The notes beneath the pieces are model-generated. The model saw only the letters and a program-made list of their open reading frames with translations, ran no database searches and had not been told where the DNA came from. Shown here piece after piece: positions 27,192 through 36,310 of a DNA stretch of 64,000 nucleotides (position 1 is the stretch's first letter; each line of letters opens with the position of its first letter). The stretch covers positions 1 to 64,000 of the forward strand of contig JADJPT010000008.1 in the NCBI GenBank assembly GCA_016713125.1, read 5' to 3'. Source of the DNA: Betaproteobacteria bacterium (lineage in GTDB: Bacteria; Pseudomonadota; Gammaproteobacteria; Burkholderiales; SG8-39). The translations under genes and the position numbers were made by a program.

Positions 27192-27503
27192 TCAGGCGCT
27201 GCGCAACGCGCCGCAGCGCCAGCATTGCGTGAACTGTCCTTCGCAGATCTCCCCGCAGGTACATTGCCAGACCGCGGCATCTTCGGCCAGACGCAACGGA
27301 CCCTCCCGCAGTATCCGCTCGGCGCTCTCGGCCTGGGCCGGATCGGCGACCCAGACTTCCGGCTGGCAGTCGGCGAAAGGCAACTCGCCCAGTGCCGACG
27401 CCAGCATTTCGTTCTTCACGAAGGCGCCTATGCCAGCCGCCTCGAGAAGGTTGCGCGCATGGTGCGCCGCGGCCAGGCTGGCGGAACTGTAGACGCGACG
27501 CAT
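27192..27503 (-). CDS. DUF2007-type protein with C-terminal zinc ribbon
   Basis: A 103-residue protein. The N-terminal ~70 residues match the DUF2007 putative signal-transducing domain (RVYSSASLAAAHHARNLLEAAGI, then CQPEVWVADPAQAESAERIL). The tail has four cysteines (CTCGEICEGQFTQCWRCG) that would bind zinc. The start is ATG at 27503. It lies 20 bases after the rsgA stop on the same strand and may be cotranscribed. No function is known. Confidence 0.8.
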   Translation of the reverse strand: MRRVYSSASLAAAHHARNLLEAAGIGAFVKNEMLASALGELPFADCQPEVWVADPAQAESAERILREGPLRLAEDAAVWQCTCGEICEGQFTQCWRCGALRSA

Positions 27504-27523
27504 GGGCTGCGCCAGCCCGGTGC

Positions 27524-28432
27524 TCAGCGGCGGCCCGCAGCGGCCGCGGCCAGACCTTCGGCGCGCACGATGCGCTGGAACAGGGCCAGCCGGCGCGGAT
27601 GGATGTCGTTGCGTTCGGCCGCGGCCAGCAGCGCGCAGCCTGGTTCGACGAGATGGCTGCAGTTCTGAAAGCGGCATTGCCCGCGGTAGGCGTCGAACTC
27701 GCGAAAGCCGGCGGCGATCGCCGGTGCGTCGAAGCCCGCCAGACCAAAATCCGCAACACCCGGCGTGTCGATGATTTCGCTGCCGGGGGCGACCGTGTAC
27801 AGGCGCGAACCCGTGGTCGACTGCTTGCCGGCGTCGAGGAAATGCGAGATCTCGCGTATGCGTACCTCGGCATCGGGCACCAGTGATTTCACCAGCGTGG
27901 ACTTGCCCATGCCCGATTGCCCGGTGAGCAGACTGCGCTGACCGGCCAGGTAGGGCAGAAGCGGCTCCACGTCGCTGCGGCCCGAGAGTTCGACCAGCGG
28001 ATAGCCCAGACCGCGAAACGGCAGCAGCAGCGCGAGCGCCCGCTCGCGATGATCGAGCAGATCGACCTTGTTCAACACCAGGATCACGGGCAGGCCGGCG
28101 TGCTCTGCGAGCACCAGCATGCGGCAGATGATCTCGTCGGAGAACGAGGGCTCGCAGGCGACTAGGATCACTACCTGGGTCAGATTGGCGGCCAGCGTTT
28201 TCTTGCGGTGCTGGGCGGCGCGCGCGAATTCATTGCTGCGCGGGGCGATCGCTTCCACCACGCCGCTGCCTGCATCGCGGCCTTCGGCGTTGGGCACCAC
28301 CTGCACGCGGTCGCCGCACACGGCCTGCAGCTCGCGTCCGCGCACCTGGCAGCGCAGCAACTCGCCGCCGTCCAGGCGCGCCAGGCACTCGCGCCCGAAG
28401 GCGGCCACCACGGTTGCAGGCAAGGCGCTCAT
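27524..28432 (-). CDS. rsgA: Ribosome small-subunit-dependent GTPase RsgA
   Basis: A 302-residue circularly permuted GTPase that acts late in 30S subunit maturation. An N-terminal OB-fold (about residues 1-70) precedes G4 NKVDL, G1 GQSGMGKST and G3 DTPG, in the permuted order typical of RsgA. The C-terminal zinc knuckle is CRFQNCSHLVEPGC. The ATG at 28432 lies 19 bases after the phhB stop; PhhB-RsgA adjacency is common in betaproteobacteria. Confidence 0.94.
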   Translation of the reverse strand: MSALPATVVAAFGRECLARLDGGELLRCQVRGRELQAVCGDRVQVVPNAEGRDAGSGVVEAIAPRSNEFARAAQHRKKTLAANLTQVVILVACEPSFSDEIICRMLVLAEHAGLPVILVLNKVDLLDHRERALALLLPFRGLGYPLVELSGRSDVEPLLPYLAGQRSLLTGQSGMGKSTLVKSLVPDAEVRIREISHFLDAGKQSTTGSRLYTVAPGSEIIDTPGVADFGLAGFDAPAIAAGFREFDAYRGQCRFQNCSHLVEPGCALLAAAERNDIHPRRLALFQRIVRAEGLAAAAAGRR

Positions 28433-28451
28433 GCCCGGGCCTCCGCTCGCT

Positions 28452-28781
28452 TCAAAGGCGAAACAATGCGTCGCACTTGGCGGCACAGATGAAATCGTTT
28501 TCGGACAGGCCGTCGATCGCGTGCGTGACGTACTCGACGCGACACTTGTTGTATGCGACCAGCAGATCGGGGTGGTGATCCTCGCGGTGCGAGATCCAGG
28601 CCAGGGCATTCACGAAGGCCATGGTGTGGTGATAGTTGTTGAACGGGTAGACCTTGACCAGCGCACCGTTCTCGATGATCCAGCCTTTGAGCTGCGCGAG
28701 CATCTCGCGCGCCTGTGCCTCGGTGTAGGGCGCCACCCCGCCTTCGCAGGGTGCGCAGCGGCGTCCGGCCAGGTCGCTCAT
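28452..28781 (-). CDS. phhB: 4a-hydroxytetrahydrobiopterin dehydratase (PCD/DCoH)
   Basis: A 109-residue enzyme that dehydrates the pterin-carbinolamine formed by aromatic amino acid hydroxylases. The signature is NYHHTMAFVNALAWISHREDHHPDL followed by YVTHAIDGLSENDF, containing the three catalytic His. The ATG at 28781 starts at MSDLAGRRCAPCEGG, a typical family N-terminus. As read, the upstream M48 frame runs straight into it with no stop (see findings). No phenylalanine hydroxylase gene is seen here. Confidence 0.92.
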   Translation of the reverse strand: MSDLAGRRCAPCEGGVAPYTEAQAREMLAQLKGWIIENGALVKVYPFNNYHHTMAFVNALAWISHREDHHPDLLVAYNKCRVEYVTHAIDGLSENDFICAAKCDALFRL

Positions 28782-30080
28782 GCCGGTTTCACCGGGTTCA
28801 ACGACTTCAACAGGATCACGCTGCGCCCCGCGCTGCAGGCGCGCCACGCGCGCGGCGGCCGGCGGATGCGAATCGTAGAAGGCCGAGTGCAGCGGATCGG
28901 GTGTCAGCGTCGCGGCATTGTCCTGGTAGAGCTTTACCAGCGCGCGCACCAGTTCGGCCGCGCTCGCATGCGAGGCCGCGTAGGCGTCGGCCTCGAACTC
29001 GTGGGTGCGCGAGTACAGACTGGTCAGCGGCTGCAGGAAGAAGGGGAACACCGGCACGGTCAGGAAGAACAGCACCAGCGCCATCGCCGTGCTTTGCAGC
29101 TGTACGTTTAGCCCGGCGTAGAACCAGGGCTCGGCGATCACGCGTCCGAGCACCCAGAGCATCGCCAGGCTGACGCCGAACAGCAGGGCCACGCGCTTCC
29201 ACACGTGGTGGCGCTTGTAGTGGCCGAGTTCGTGGGCGAGCACCGCCTCCACTTCGGTGGGCGCAAGGCGCGTAAGCAGCGTGTCGAACAGCACGATGCG
29301 CTTTGCTGCGCCAAACCCAGTGAAGTAGGCGTTGCCGTGCGACGAGCGCTTCGAGCCGTCCATCACGTACAGGCCCTGCGAGCGAAAGCCGCAGCGCGCC
29401 AGCAGAGCGTCGATGCGCGCTGCCAGCGCATCGTCGGCGAGCGGCGAGAACTTGTTGAACAGCGGCGCGATGAAGCTCGGGTAGATCATCAGGATCAGCA
29501 GGTTGAAGCCCATCCATGCCAGCCACACCCACAGCCACCACATTTCGCCCATCTGGCCCATCAGCCAGAGCACCACCAGCAGCAGCGGTACACCCAGGGC
29601 CAGGCCCACCAGAGCCTGCTTGGCGGCGTCGGCGAGGAACAGGGCCAGCGTCATGCGATTGAAGCCGAAGCGCGCCTCGATCACGAAGGTACGGTACAGC
29701 GTGACCGGCAACTCGAGCAGCGAGAACACCAGCATCACGCTCATCACCAGCGCGACGCCATGCCAATAGCCGACGGGATCGAGCAGCGCCGACCACTGCA
29801 TGGCAATCCATTGCAGACCGCCGCCCAGCGTGAGCGCGAGGAGGGCTGCGGCCCCGACCAGGATGTCGAGCATGCCCAGGTGCGTCTTGGCCACGCTGTA
29901 GTCGGCGGCCTTCTGATGGGCGGCCAGGGTGATGGCGTCGGCGAAGCCCTCGGGCACCGCGTCGCGGTGCTGCGCCACGTGACGCACCTGGCGCAGCGCG
30001 AGCCACAGCCGCACGCCCGTGGACAGTGCGAGTGCGGCGAGGAAAGCGGCGGTAAAGCCGTTGATCTGCAAGTCGTTCAT
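28778..30080 (-). CDS. M48 family membrane metallopeptidase (Ste24-like)
   Basis: About 433 residues with hydrophobic helices in the N-terminal half. The zinc motif is HELGHYKRHH, with the third ligand Glu in EFEADAYA, as in Ste24/HtpX-type intramembrane proteases that degrade or process membrane proteins. The frame continues without a stop into phhB. In the neighbouring frame, entered near base 28820, the tail ends at a TGA overlapping the phhB ATG in an ATGA, so I take 28778 as the likely true end. The start at 30080 is 61 bases from the divergent orn start. Confidence 0.88.
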
Positions 30081-30141
30081 GGCGGTGCGCGGTGGCGTGA
30101 GAGAATACAGGCTTATCGAAACGCGAGAAAGAGCGGCCGCC

Positions 30142-30687
30142 GTGGCGCAGGATCAGAACAACCTCGTCTGGATAGACATGGAAATGACCGGCCTGGTGCC
30201 CGAGGCCGAGCGCATCATCGAAATCGCGATGATCGTCACCGACGCGCAGCTGAACACCGTGGCCGAGGGTCCGGTGATCGTCGTGCATCAATCCGACGCG
30301 GTGCTCGACGCCATGGACAACTGGAACAAGTCGGTGCACGGCAAATCCGGACTGATCGACAAGGTCAGGGCCTCGACACTTGACGACGCGGCCGCTGAAG
30401 CGATCGCGCTGGAGTTCCTCAAGCAGCACGTGCCGGCCAGTGCCTCGCCCATGTGCGGCAACTCGATCTGTCAGGATCGTCGTTTTCTGGCGCGCTGGAT
30501 GCCAGCGCTGGAGTCCTACTTCCACTACCGCAACCTGGACGTCAGCACGCTGAAGGAACTGGTGCGGCGCTGGAAGCCCGAAGTCGCCAAGGGCATGGTC
30601 AAGCACAACAAGCACGAGGCCCTGGCCGACATCGTCGAGTCGATCGAAGAGCTCAAGTACTACCGCCGGACCGTGATGACCATCTGA
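30142..30687 (+). CDS. orn: Oligoribonuclease
   Basis: A 181-residue DEDDh exonuclease that clears 2-5-nt RNA, including pGpG. The motifs are WIDMEMTGL (Asp and Glu), the Asp in CGNSICQDRRF, and HNKHEALAD (His and Asp). No ATG fits; GTG at 30142 gives the standard N-terminus (AQDQNNLVWIDMEMTG). It is divergent from the M48 gene and followed by twin palindromes. Confidence 0.95.
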   Translation: MAQDQNNLVWIDMEMTGLVPEAERIIEIAMIVTDAQLNTVAEGPVIVVHQSDAVLDAMDNWNKSVHGKSGLIDKVRASTLDDAAAEAIALEFLKQHVPASASPMCGNSICQDRRFLARWMPALESYFHYRNLDVSTLKELVRRWKPEVAKGMVKHNKHEALADIVESIEELKYYRRTVMTI

Positions 30688-30727
30688 ATCTCGAAGATTC
30701 ATTCTTCGAGATCGGCTCCTGGAGCCG
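30688..30727. repeat. Twin perfect palindromes after orn
   Basis: ATCTCGAAGA/TCTTCGAGAT (30688-30697 and 30703-30712, 5-base loop) is followed at once by CGGCTCC/GGAGCCG (30713-30719 and 30721-30727). There is no T-run. They lie between convergent genes and may act as a bidirectional terminator or mRNA 3'-end hairpins. Confidence 0.5.
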
Positions 30728-30763
30728 TGTTCCGGGCAATTCACATACCCGGATTGATATAAC

Positions 30764-31327
30764 TTACCGGCGTTTCGCCTTGTTCGCCGACTTGCGGGCC
30801 GGGGCCTTGCGCGCAACTGCGGCTGCCTTGCCCGGCTTTGCGGCGACCTTGCTGCGGCGTCTGGCCTTCGGCGAGACCTCGACGATCATCTCGATTTCCA
30901 CCGGGATGCCCATGGGCAGGGAGTTCATGCCCACCGCAGAGCGTGCGTGCCGGCCCTTGTCGCCGAACACTTCGACGAACAGGTCGGAGGCGCCGTTGAT
31001 GACCTTGGGCGGATCGGTGAATTCGGGCATGCAATTGACCATGCCGAGCACCTTCACGATGCGCACGACGCGGTCCAGGCTGCCCAGTTCGGACTTGAGT
31101 ACCGCGATCAGGTCCAGGCCGGTCGAGCGTGCGTGCGCGTAGCCCTGCTCGACCGTGTACTCGCGACCGAGCTTGCCCGCGGGACGCCTGCCGTCGACCG
31201 GCTGCGGTCCCTTGCCCGACAGGTACAGCAGGTTGCCCGTCTGCACCGCATTCACGTAGGTCGCCACCGGGTTCGACACCACCGGCAAGACGATGCCGAG
31301 CTGCTTGAGGCGCTTTTCGGCGCTCAT
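30764..31327 (-). CDS. Rid (YjgF/YER057c/UK114) family protein with a basic tail
   Basis: A 187-residue protein. Residues 1 to about 150 are a RidA-like domain (LPVVSNPVATYVNAVQTGNLLYLSGKGP, VVRIVKVLGMVNCMPEF, RHARSAVGMNSLPMGIPVEIEMI), the family of enamine/imine deaminases. The key Arg of true RidA lies in ARSAVG. The last ~37 residues are almost only Lys, Arg, Ala and Pro (SPKARRRSKVAAKPGKAAAV), unusual for this family. The start overlaps the stop of the upstream FAD-linked oxidase in an ATGA, so the two are translationally coupled. Confidence 0.85.
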   Translation of the reverse strand: MSAEKRLKQLGIVLPVVSNPVATYVNAVQTGNLLYLSGKGPQPVDGRRPAGKLGREYTVEQGYAHARSTGLDLIAVLKSELGSLDRVVRIVKVLGMVNCMPEFTDPPKVINGASDLFVEVFGDKGRHARSAVGMNSLPMGIPVEIEMIVEVSPKARRRSKVAAKPGKAAAVARKAPARKSANKAKRR

Positions 31328-32718
31328 GCGTCGGCCGCCGGTATCAGCTTTCCGGGATTCATCAGGTTCTCCGGGTCGAACAGCTTCTTGATGTCGCGCA
31401 TCAGATCGACGGCTTCGCCGTGCTCCTCGACCAGCGAACCCTGCTTGCCCAGGCCGATGCCGTGCTCACCGGTGCAGGTGCCTTCCATGGCGATGGCGCG
31501 CTTGACCAGGCGCTTGTTGAAAGCCTTGGCCTGCTCGAGCTCGGCCGGGTTGTTCGGGTCGACCAGGAACATCAGGTGGAAATTTCCGTCGCCCACGTGG
31601 CCCAGCAGCGGCACCGGAGCGACGTCGTCCTTCACGTCCCCCAGGGACTCGGCCACGCACTCGGCCAGGCGCGAGATCGGCACGCAAACGTCGGTGGACA
31701 CCGACCGGCTGCCCGGGCGGATCTGCAGGCATGCGAAGTAGGCGTGGTGGCGCGCCTCCCAGAGTTTGGTGCGCTCTTCGGGCTTGGTCGCCCAGATGAA
31801 ATCCTTGCCGCCGTTCTCCTTGGCGATCTCCTGCACCATCTCGGCCTGCTCGACCACCGAAGCCGCGGTGCCGTGGAATTCGAAGAACAGCGTGGGCGCG
31901 ACGCGGTAGTCGGTCTTGCTGTACTTGTTGATCGCGGCGATCGACTGTTCGCAGACGATCTCCGAGCGCGCGATCGGGATGCCCGCCTGGATCACCTGGA
32001 TCACGGTCTGCGTGCAGCCGTCGATGGTGTCGAAGGCGCACACCGCGGCCGACATCGCCTCCTGGACCGCGTACAGCTTGACGGTGACTTCGGTGATGAT
32101 GCCCAGCGTGCCCTCGGAGCCGACGAACAGGCGGGTCAGGTCGTAGCCGGCGGCGGATTTCTTCGCGCGGCTGGCGGTCTTGATGATCCGGCCGTCGGCC
32201 AGCACCACGGTCAGCGCCAGCACGTTCTCGCGCATGGTGCCGTAGCGCACGGCGTTGGTTCCCGAGGCGCGCGTGGCCGCCATGCCGCCCAGCGTGGCGT
32301 CGGCGCCCGGGTCGACCGGAAAGAACAGGCCGGTGTGGCGGATGTGCTCGTTCAGCGCCTTGCGCGTCACGCCGGCCTGCACCACGGCATCGAGGTCCTG
32401 CTCGTGCACGGCCAGCACCTTGTTCATCTGCGACAGGTCGATGGTCACACCGCCGTTGACCGCCAGCGTGTGGCCCTCGAGCGAGGTGCCCACGCCGTAG
32501 GGGATCATCGGCACGCCGTGGCGGCGGCAGATGTTGACCACGTCGCGCACCTCCTCGGTGGAGTGCGGGAACACCACTGCGTCGGGTGGGGCGACGGGGA
32601 AGTAGGATTCGTCCTTGCCGTGGTGCTCGCGGATGCCCGTCGAGGTGGTGACGCGGTCGCCGAGCAGGGCCTGCAGCTCGGTGACGACGGTCTGGTCGAA
32701 TTCGCGCGCTTTGTTCAT
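31324..32718 (-). CDS. FAD-binding oxidase (GlcD / D-lactate dehydrogenase type)
   Basis: A 464-residue flavoprotein. The FAD_binding_4 domain shows PYGVGTSLEGHTLAV, DPGADATLGGMAATRASGTNAVRYG and LFVGSEGTLGIITEVTVKL. The C-terminal FAD-oxidase domain has LLGHVGDGNFHLMF and GTCTGEHGIGLGKQG. The family oxidises D-2-hydroxyacids such as D-lactate or glycolate and passes electrons to cytochromes or quinone. Glycolate oxidase partners GlcE/GlcF are absent, so a stand-alone D-lactate dehydrogenase is more likely. A Rid protein follows, overlapping by 4 bases. Confidence 0.9.
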   Translation of the reverse strand: MNKAREFDQTVVTELQALLGDRVTTSTGIREHHGKDESYFPVAPPDAVVFPHSTEEVRDVVNICRRHGVPMIPYGVGTSLEGHTLAVNGGVTIDLSQMNKVLAVHEQDLDAVVQAGVTRKALNEHIRHTGLFFPVDPGADATLGGMAATRASGTNAVRYGTMRENVLALTVVLADGRIIKTASRAKKSAAGYDLTRLFVGSEGTLGIITEVTVKLYAVQEAMSAAVCAFDTIDGCTQTVIQVIQAGIPIARSEIVCEQSIAAINKYSKTDYRVAPTLFFEFHGTAASVVEQAEMVQEIAKENGGKDFIWATKPEERTKLWEARHHAYFACLQIRPGSRSVSTDVCVPISRLAECVAESLGDVKDDVAPVPLLGHVGDGNFHLMFLVDPNNPAELEQAKAFNKRLVKRAIAMEGTCTGEHGIGLGKQGSLVEEHGEAVDLMRDIKKLFDPENLMNPGKLIPAADA

Positions 32719-32755
32719 GGGAGGCTCCGGGCGCTGCGGACGAGCGCCTTGTCTT

Positions 32756-32962
32756 TCATTTTAGCTTGATCTCGCCCTCGAACGGCACCTTCAGGCCGAG
32801 TTCGGGGATCTCCAGAACCACGCGGGCGGCAAGGTTTTCGTCGCCCTTCAGCGCGCCGGATTCCAGTGCCTTGAATACCGCCTGTTCGATCTCGCGCTGC
32901 GAGTTCACGCCGACCATCTTGAGGAATTTGCGGATGCCGAGGTTGAAGGTTTCCTGATCCAT
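32756..32962 (-). CDS. DUF6494 family small protein
   Basis: A 68-residue acidic protein (FNLGIRKFLKMVGVNSQREIEQAVFKAL, then VVLEIPELGLKVPFEGEIKLK). The sequence agrees with the DUF6494 family, which is well conserved among betaproteobacteria and uncharacterised. It begins 9 bases after the pgi stop on the same strand, preceded by TAGGAGAAA, and is probably cotranscribed with pgi. Confidence 0.82.
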   Translation of the reverse strand: MDQETFNLGIRKFLKMVGVNSQREIEQAVFKALESGALKGDENLAARVVLEIPELGLKVPFEGEIKLK

Positions 32963-32971
32963 GCGTTTCTC

Positions 32972-34477
32972 CTAAGGGTGCAGATCGCCGTCGAGTCGCG
33001 TGAGGATGCTGGCGGCCAGTTGTTTGCCGTATTCGACGCCCCACTGGTCGAAGCTGTTGATGTTCCAGACGCAGCCCTGCACGAACACCTTGTGCTCGTA
33101 CAGCGCGAGCAGGCGGCCCAGATTGCGCGGGTCGAGGCGCTCGAGCGTGATCATGGACGAGGAACGGTCGCCCGGATAGTGGCGCCAGGATTCGAGCGTC
33201 GCGTCGTGGCGGCCGTAGGCCAGTGCCTCGGCCTGCGCGATGGCGTTGGCCACCATCATGCGGTGACGCGCGGGATCGCCTTCGCCCTCGCGCAGCACGA
33301 CGAAATCGGCCGGCACCGCCACCGTGCCCTGGTGCAGCAGCTGGTGGAAGGAGTGCTGGCCGACCGTGCCCGCCGCGCCCCACAGCACCGGCGCGGTGGC
33401 GTAGTCGACTGCTTCGCCGGCGCGGTCCACCGACTTGCCGTTGGATTCCATCTCGAGCTGTTGCAGGTAGGCCGGCAACTGGGCCAGGGCCTGCGCGTAC
33501 GGCAGCACCGCATGGGTCTGTGCGCCATGAAAATTGACGTGCCAGACGCCGAGCAGGGCCATCAGCGCAGGCAGGTTGGCGGCGAACGGTGCCGAGGCGA
33601 AATGTTCATCCATCTCGGCCGCGCCGGCGAGGAACTCCGCGAAGCGCGGCGCTCCGATCGCCAGCATCAGGGTCAGGCCGATTGGCGACCACAGGGAGAA
33701 GCGCCCGCCGGCCCAGTCCCAGACCGGCAGGATGTCGTCCGCGGCTATCCCGAATTCGAGCGCCGCAGCGCGATTGCCGGTCACCGCGATGAAGTGGCTC
33801 TCCAGCGGCGTGCCCTGCGGCAGCCGTGCCGCCAGCCAGGCGCGCGCGGCGCGCGCATTGACCACCGTCTCCTGCGTGGTGAAGCTCTTCGAGGCGGCCA
33901 CGAACAGCGTCCGCTCAGGGTCGCTGCGCTTGAGCACGCGGTCCAGCTCCGTGGGATCGATGTTGGAGACGAAGTCGAAGGCGAGCGCGGTGTCGCGAAA
34001 GCCGTCGAGGGCGTCCAGCGCCAGGCGCGGACCCAGATCGGAGCCGCCCACGCCCATGTGCACGATGTGCGCGATGGTCTTGCCGGTGGCGCCCCGGCGC
34101 GCACCCGAGCGCAGCCGGGCGGCCAGACGCCCCATGTGCTCGAGCGCATTGCGTACTTCGGTCGGCGCCGCCGCGCCGCGCCGCAGCGCCACGTGCAGGG
34201 CGGCACGCTGCTCGGTCGAGTTGACCAGGGCGCCCGCATACATGCGATCGCGCCAGCCGCTCCAGTCCTGCTGCGCGGCCAGCCGCTCGAGCAACTGCAT
34301 GGTTTCGGCGTCGAGCTTGTGGCGCGAGAAATCCAGCTCCAGGCCCGCGCCCGAGACGCGCAGCCGCTGGGCGCGCGTCGGGTCGGCGGCGAACAGCGCC
34401 GTCAGCGTGGTGCCGTTCAGCGCCTGCGCATGCGTCTGCAGGGCGCGCCAGGCGCTGGTCTGGGTCAGGGTGTTCAT
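32972..34477 (-). CDS. pgi: Glucose-6-phosphate isomerase
   Basis: Interconverts glucose 6-phosphate and fructose 6-phosphate. The 501-residue protein has the substrate motifs VGGSDLGPRLA, AASKSFTTQETVVNA and PGI signature 1 DWAGGRFSLWSPIG, plus HQGTVAVPADF near the C-terminal third. It is somewhat shorter than the ~545-residue E. coli enzyme, as is usual for compact beta/gammaproteobacterial forms. ATG at 34477 fits the family N-terminus. Confidence 0.95.
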   Translation of the reverse strand: MNTLTQTSAWRALQTHAQALNGTTLTALFAADPTRAQRLRVSGAGLELDFSRHKLDAETMQLLERLAAQQDWSGWRDRMYAGALVNSTEQRAALHVALRRGAAAPTEVRNALEHMGRLAARLRSGARRGATGKTIAHIVHMGVGGSDLGPRLALDALDGFRDTALAFDFVSNIDPTELDRVLKRSDPERTLFVAASKSFTTQETVVNARAARAWLAARLPQGTPLESHFIAVTGNRAAALEFGIAADDILPVWDWAGGRFSLWSPIGLTLMLAIGAPRFAEFLAGAAEMDEHFASAPFAANLPALMALLGVWHVNFHGAQTHAVLPYAQALAQLPAYLQQLEMESNGKSVDRAGEAVDYATAPVLWGAAGTVGQHSFHQLLHQGTVAVPADFVVLREGEGDPARHRMMVANAIAQAEALAYGRHDATLESWRHYPGDRSSSMITLERLDPRNLGRLLALYEHKVFVQGCVWNINSFDQWGVEYGKQLAASILTRLDGDLHP

Positions 34478-34550
34478 GGTCTGCGATCTGGGAAAATGTT
34501 GCGAACGCGCGGAGGCAAGGCGAATGATAGGGGCGAAATCCGCATCGGTC

Positions 34551-36185
34551 TCAGCGTTCCAGGCGGTACAGCCGGAAACGCTCGGCCTTGTCGCCGGGGC
34601 GGCCCACGTCGGCGAGCTTGACCCAGCGTCGCCCGGATACGGGCGGCACCGATTCCTGCTGCGGGCTGCCCTGCACCAGCAGGAAGGCGCAGCGTCCCTG
34701 CTGGTCGTCCTGCGGCCGCAGGCCGGCGTGGTAGCTGAGCGCGGCGCGCTGCGGCGTACCCAGATTGTGACCGGACACGCAGGCTTCGCCGGGCGGCAGG
34801 CGCGACTTCAGTTGCAGCGCCACCGGGCGATAGGATTTCTGGTGGTCGGCCCAGGGCAGCCACAGCGCGGCGAAGCTGCCCCATAGCAAAGTCACGCCTG
34901 CGGCCCAGCGCGTCACGCCGCGCGCCGGCGAAGGCGGCATGCGAAAGGCCAGCCCGCCCCAGGCCAGCGCGAGGGCGAGGGCGAGCGCAAACGTCGGCCA
35001 TTCGAAGCTTGCGGCGAAACCCGGCGCGGTCTTGGCGAAGTTGTTGGCCACCTTCGGCGGCCAACCGCTCAGCATGGCGACATACCCCAGCCAGACCAGG
35101 GCGGCGAAGAAGCTGAAGCACATCACCGCGAACCAGTCCAGCGAGGCTGCGGCGCCGCGGCGCAGGGCGGGCACGCCCAGCGAGGCGAGCAGGGCCACAG
35201 GCGGCAGCAGGACCAGCAGGGCGACGTCCTGTCGCGCCCCGGACAGCGCCTGGCCGGCAAGCAGTAGCAGGGCTGCGGCGAGCGGTGCGAACACCTCGGG
35301 CGCACGAAGTGCGGCGCGGCGCGTCCACAGCGCCCACAGCGCCAGCGGCCAGGCCGGCCACAGGAACCAGGCCGAGACCTCGAGCAGGTAGCCAAGGCTC
35401 TGACCGGCAGGTGCGCGGGTACGTGCCGCGTGCGACCACCAGATATCGAACAATTCCGGGGAATGCGCCCGCAGCGCCAGGGGCCAGCTCAGTGCGCAGG
35501 CGGTGAACACGACGACGGCTGCGGCGGCGAAGCGCAGATGGCGGACGGTGCGCCAGGTGTCGCAGACGGCGATCGCCGCCAGCAGGGCGAGCAGCAGGGC
35601 CGCAGCGGTCACCGGACCGGTGCTCAGGAACGCCACACCTAGGGCCGCGCCGTAGCCCGCCCCGCCGAGCAGCGGCCGGGCCGCGGCGAGTCCCGTCCGG
35701 TAGGGCAGCAGGGCCAGCGCAGCTGCGCAGGCCGCCAGGGCGCCCAGCTCCGTCGCCGCTTCGTGCGCGTGTACCATCAGGCCGATCGAGCCGGGCAGCA
35801 GCAGGACCGCCGCCGCGGTGGTCGCACCGCCGGCGTCGGCAGGCGCCGCGCTCAAGCGGCCGGCTCGGTACAGGAAGGCGCAGGCCGCCAGAACGCAGAC
35901 GCCGCTGGCGATGCGCGCCGCGTCATGGAAGGGAAGGTATAGCGCCCCCAGCCTGGCCAGAGCGGCAGACAGCCAGAAGAACAGCGGCGGGGAATCCAGC
36001 CAGGGTTCGCCGGCCACGCGCGGTACCAGCCAGTCGCCGCGCAGGTGCATCTGGTGGGCAATCTCGACGCCGATGGCGTCCACGGATTTCCACGGGTCAT
36101 GGCCGAACAGGCCCGGCAGCACGAACGCCAGCGCGAGCAGCGCGAGCCAGCGCGCGGAGATGGGGGACGTCGTCGCCCGGATCAA
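34551..36185 (-). CDS. ArnT-like GT39/PMT-family membrane glycosyltransferase
   Basis: A 544-residue polytopic protein with about 12 hydrophobic segments. The first periplasmic loop has the acidic DPWKSVDAIGVEIAHQM, equivalent to the catalytic DE motif of ArnT/PMT enzymes, followed by WLVPRVAGEPWLDSPPLFFW. The C-terminal ~110 residues are soluble (SGHNLGTPQRAALSYHAG). Such enzymes move a sugar from a polyprenyl phosphate onto lipid A or another acceptor. The 4-amino-arabinose pathway is absent here, so the sugar is unknown. The only fitting start is TTG at 36185. Confidence 0.85.
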   Translation of the reverse strand: MIRATTSPISARWLALLALAFVLPGLFGHDPWKSVDAIGVEIAHQMHLRGDWLVPRVAGEPWLDSPPLFFWLSAALARLGALYLPFHDAARIASGVCVLAACAFLYRAGRLSAAPADAGGATTAAAVLLLPGSIGLMVHAHEAATELGALAACAAALALLPYRTGLAAARPLLGGAGYGAALGVAFLSTGPVTAAALLLALLAAIAVCDTWRTVRHLRFAAAAVVVFTACALSWPLALRAHSPELFDIWWSHAARTRAPAGQSLGYLLEVSAWFLWPAWPLALWALWTRRAALRAPEVFAPLAAALLLLAGQALSGARQDVALLVLLPPVALLASLGVPALRRGAAASLDWFAVMCFSFFAALVWLGYVAMLSGWPPKVANNFAKTAPGFAASFEWPTFALALALALAWGGLAFRMPPSPARGVTRWAAGVTLLWGSFAALWLPWADHQKSYRPVALQLKSRLPPGEACVSGHNLGTPQRAALSYHAGLRPQDDQQGRCAFLLVQGSPQQESVPPVSGRRWVKLADVGRPGDKAERFRLYRLER

Positions 36186-36260
36186 TCGAACACCCTGGAA
36201 CTGAGCATGTGCAATCCTGCGCTGCGGCGTGCTTTACCGCAAGATTCTGTTTTTATTAAC

Positions 36261-36287
36261 AAAAAAGGCAGCCCGCGGGCTGCCTTT
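36261..36287 (-). terminator. Rho-independent terminator of rpmE2
   Basis: AAAGGCAGCCCG/CGGGCTGCCTTT (36264-36287) is a perfect palindrome. On the minus strand a run of T follows. It lies just beyond the L31 gene stop. Confidence 0.85.
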
Positions 36288-36310
36288 CATGATTGCGCGG
36301 TAGAGCGTGC

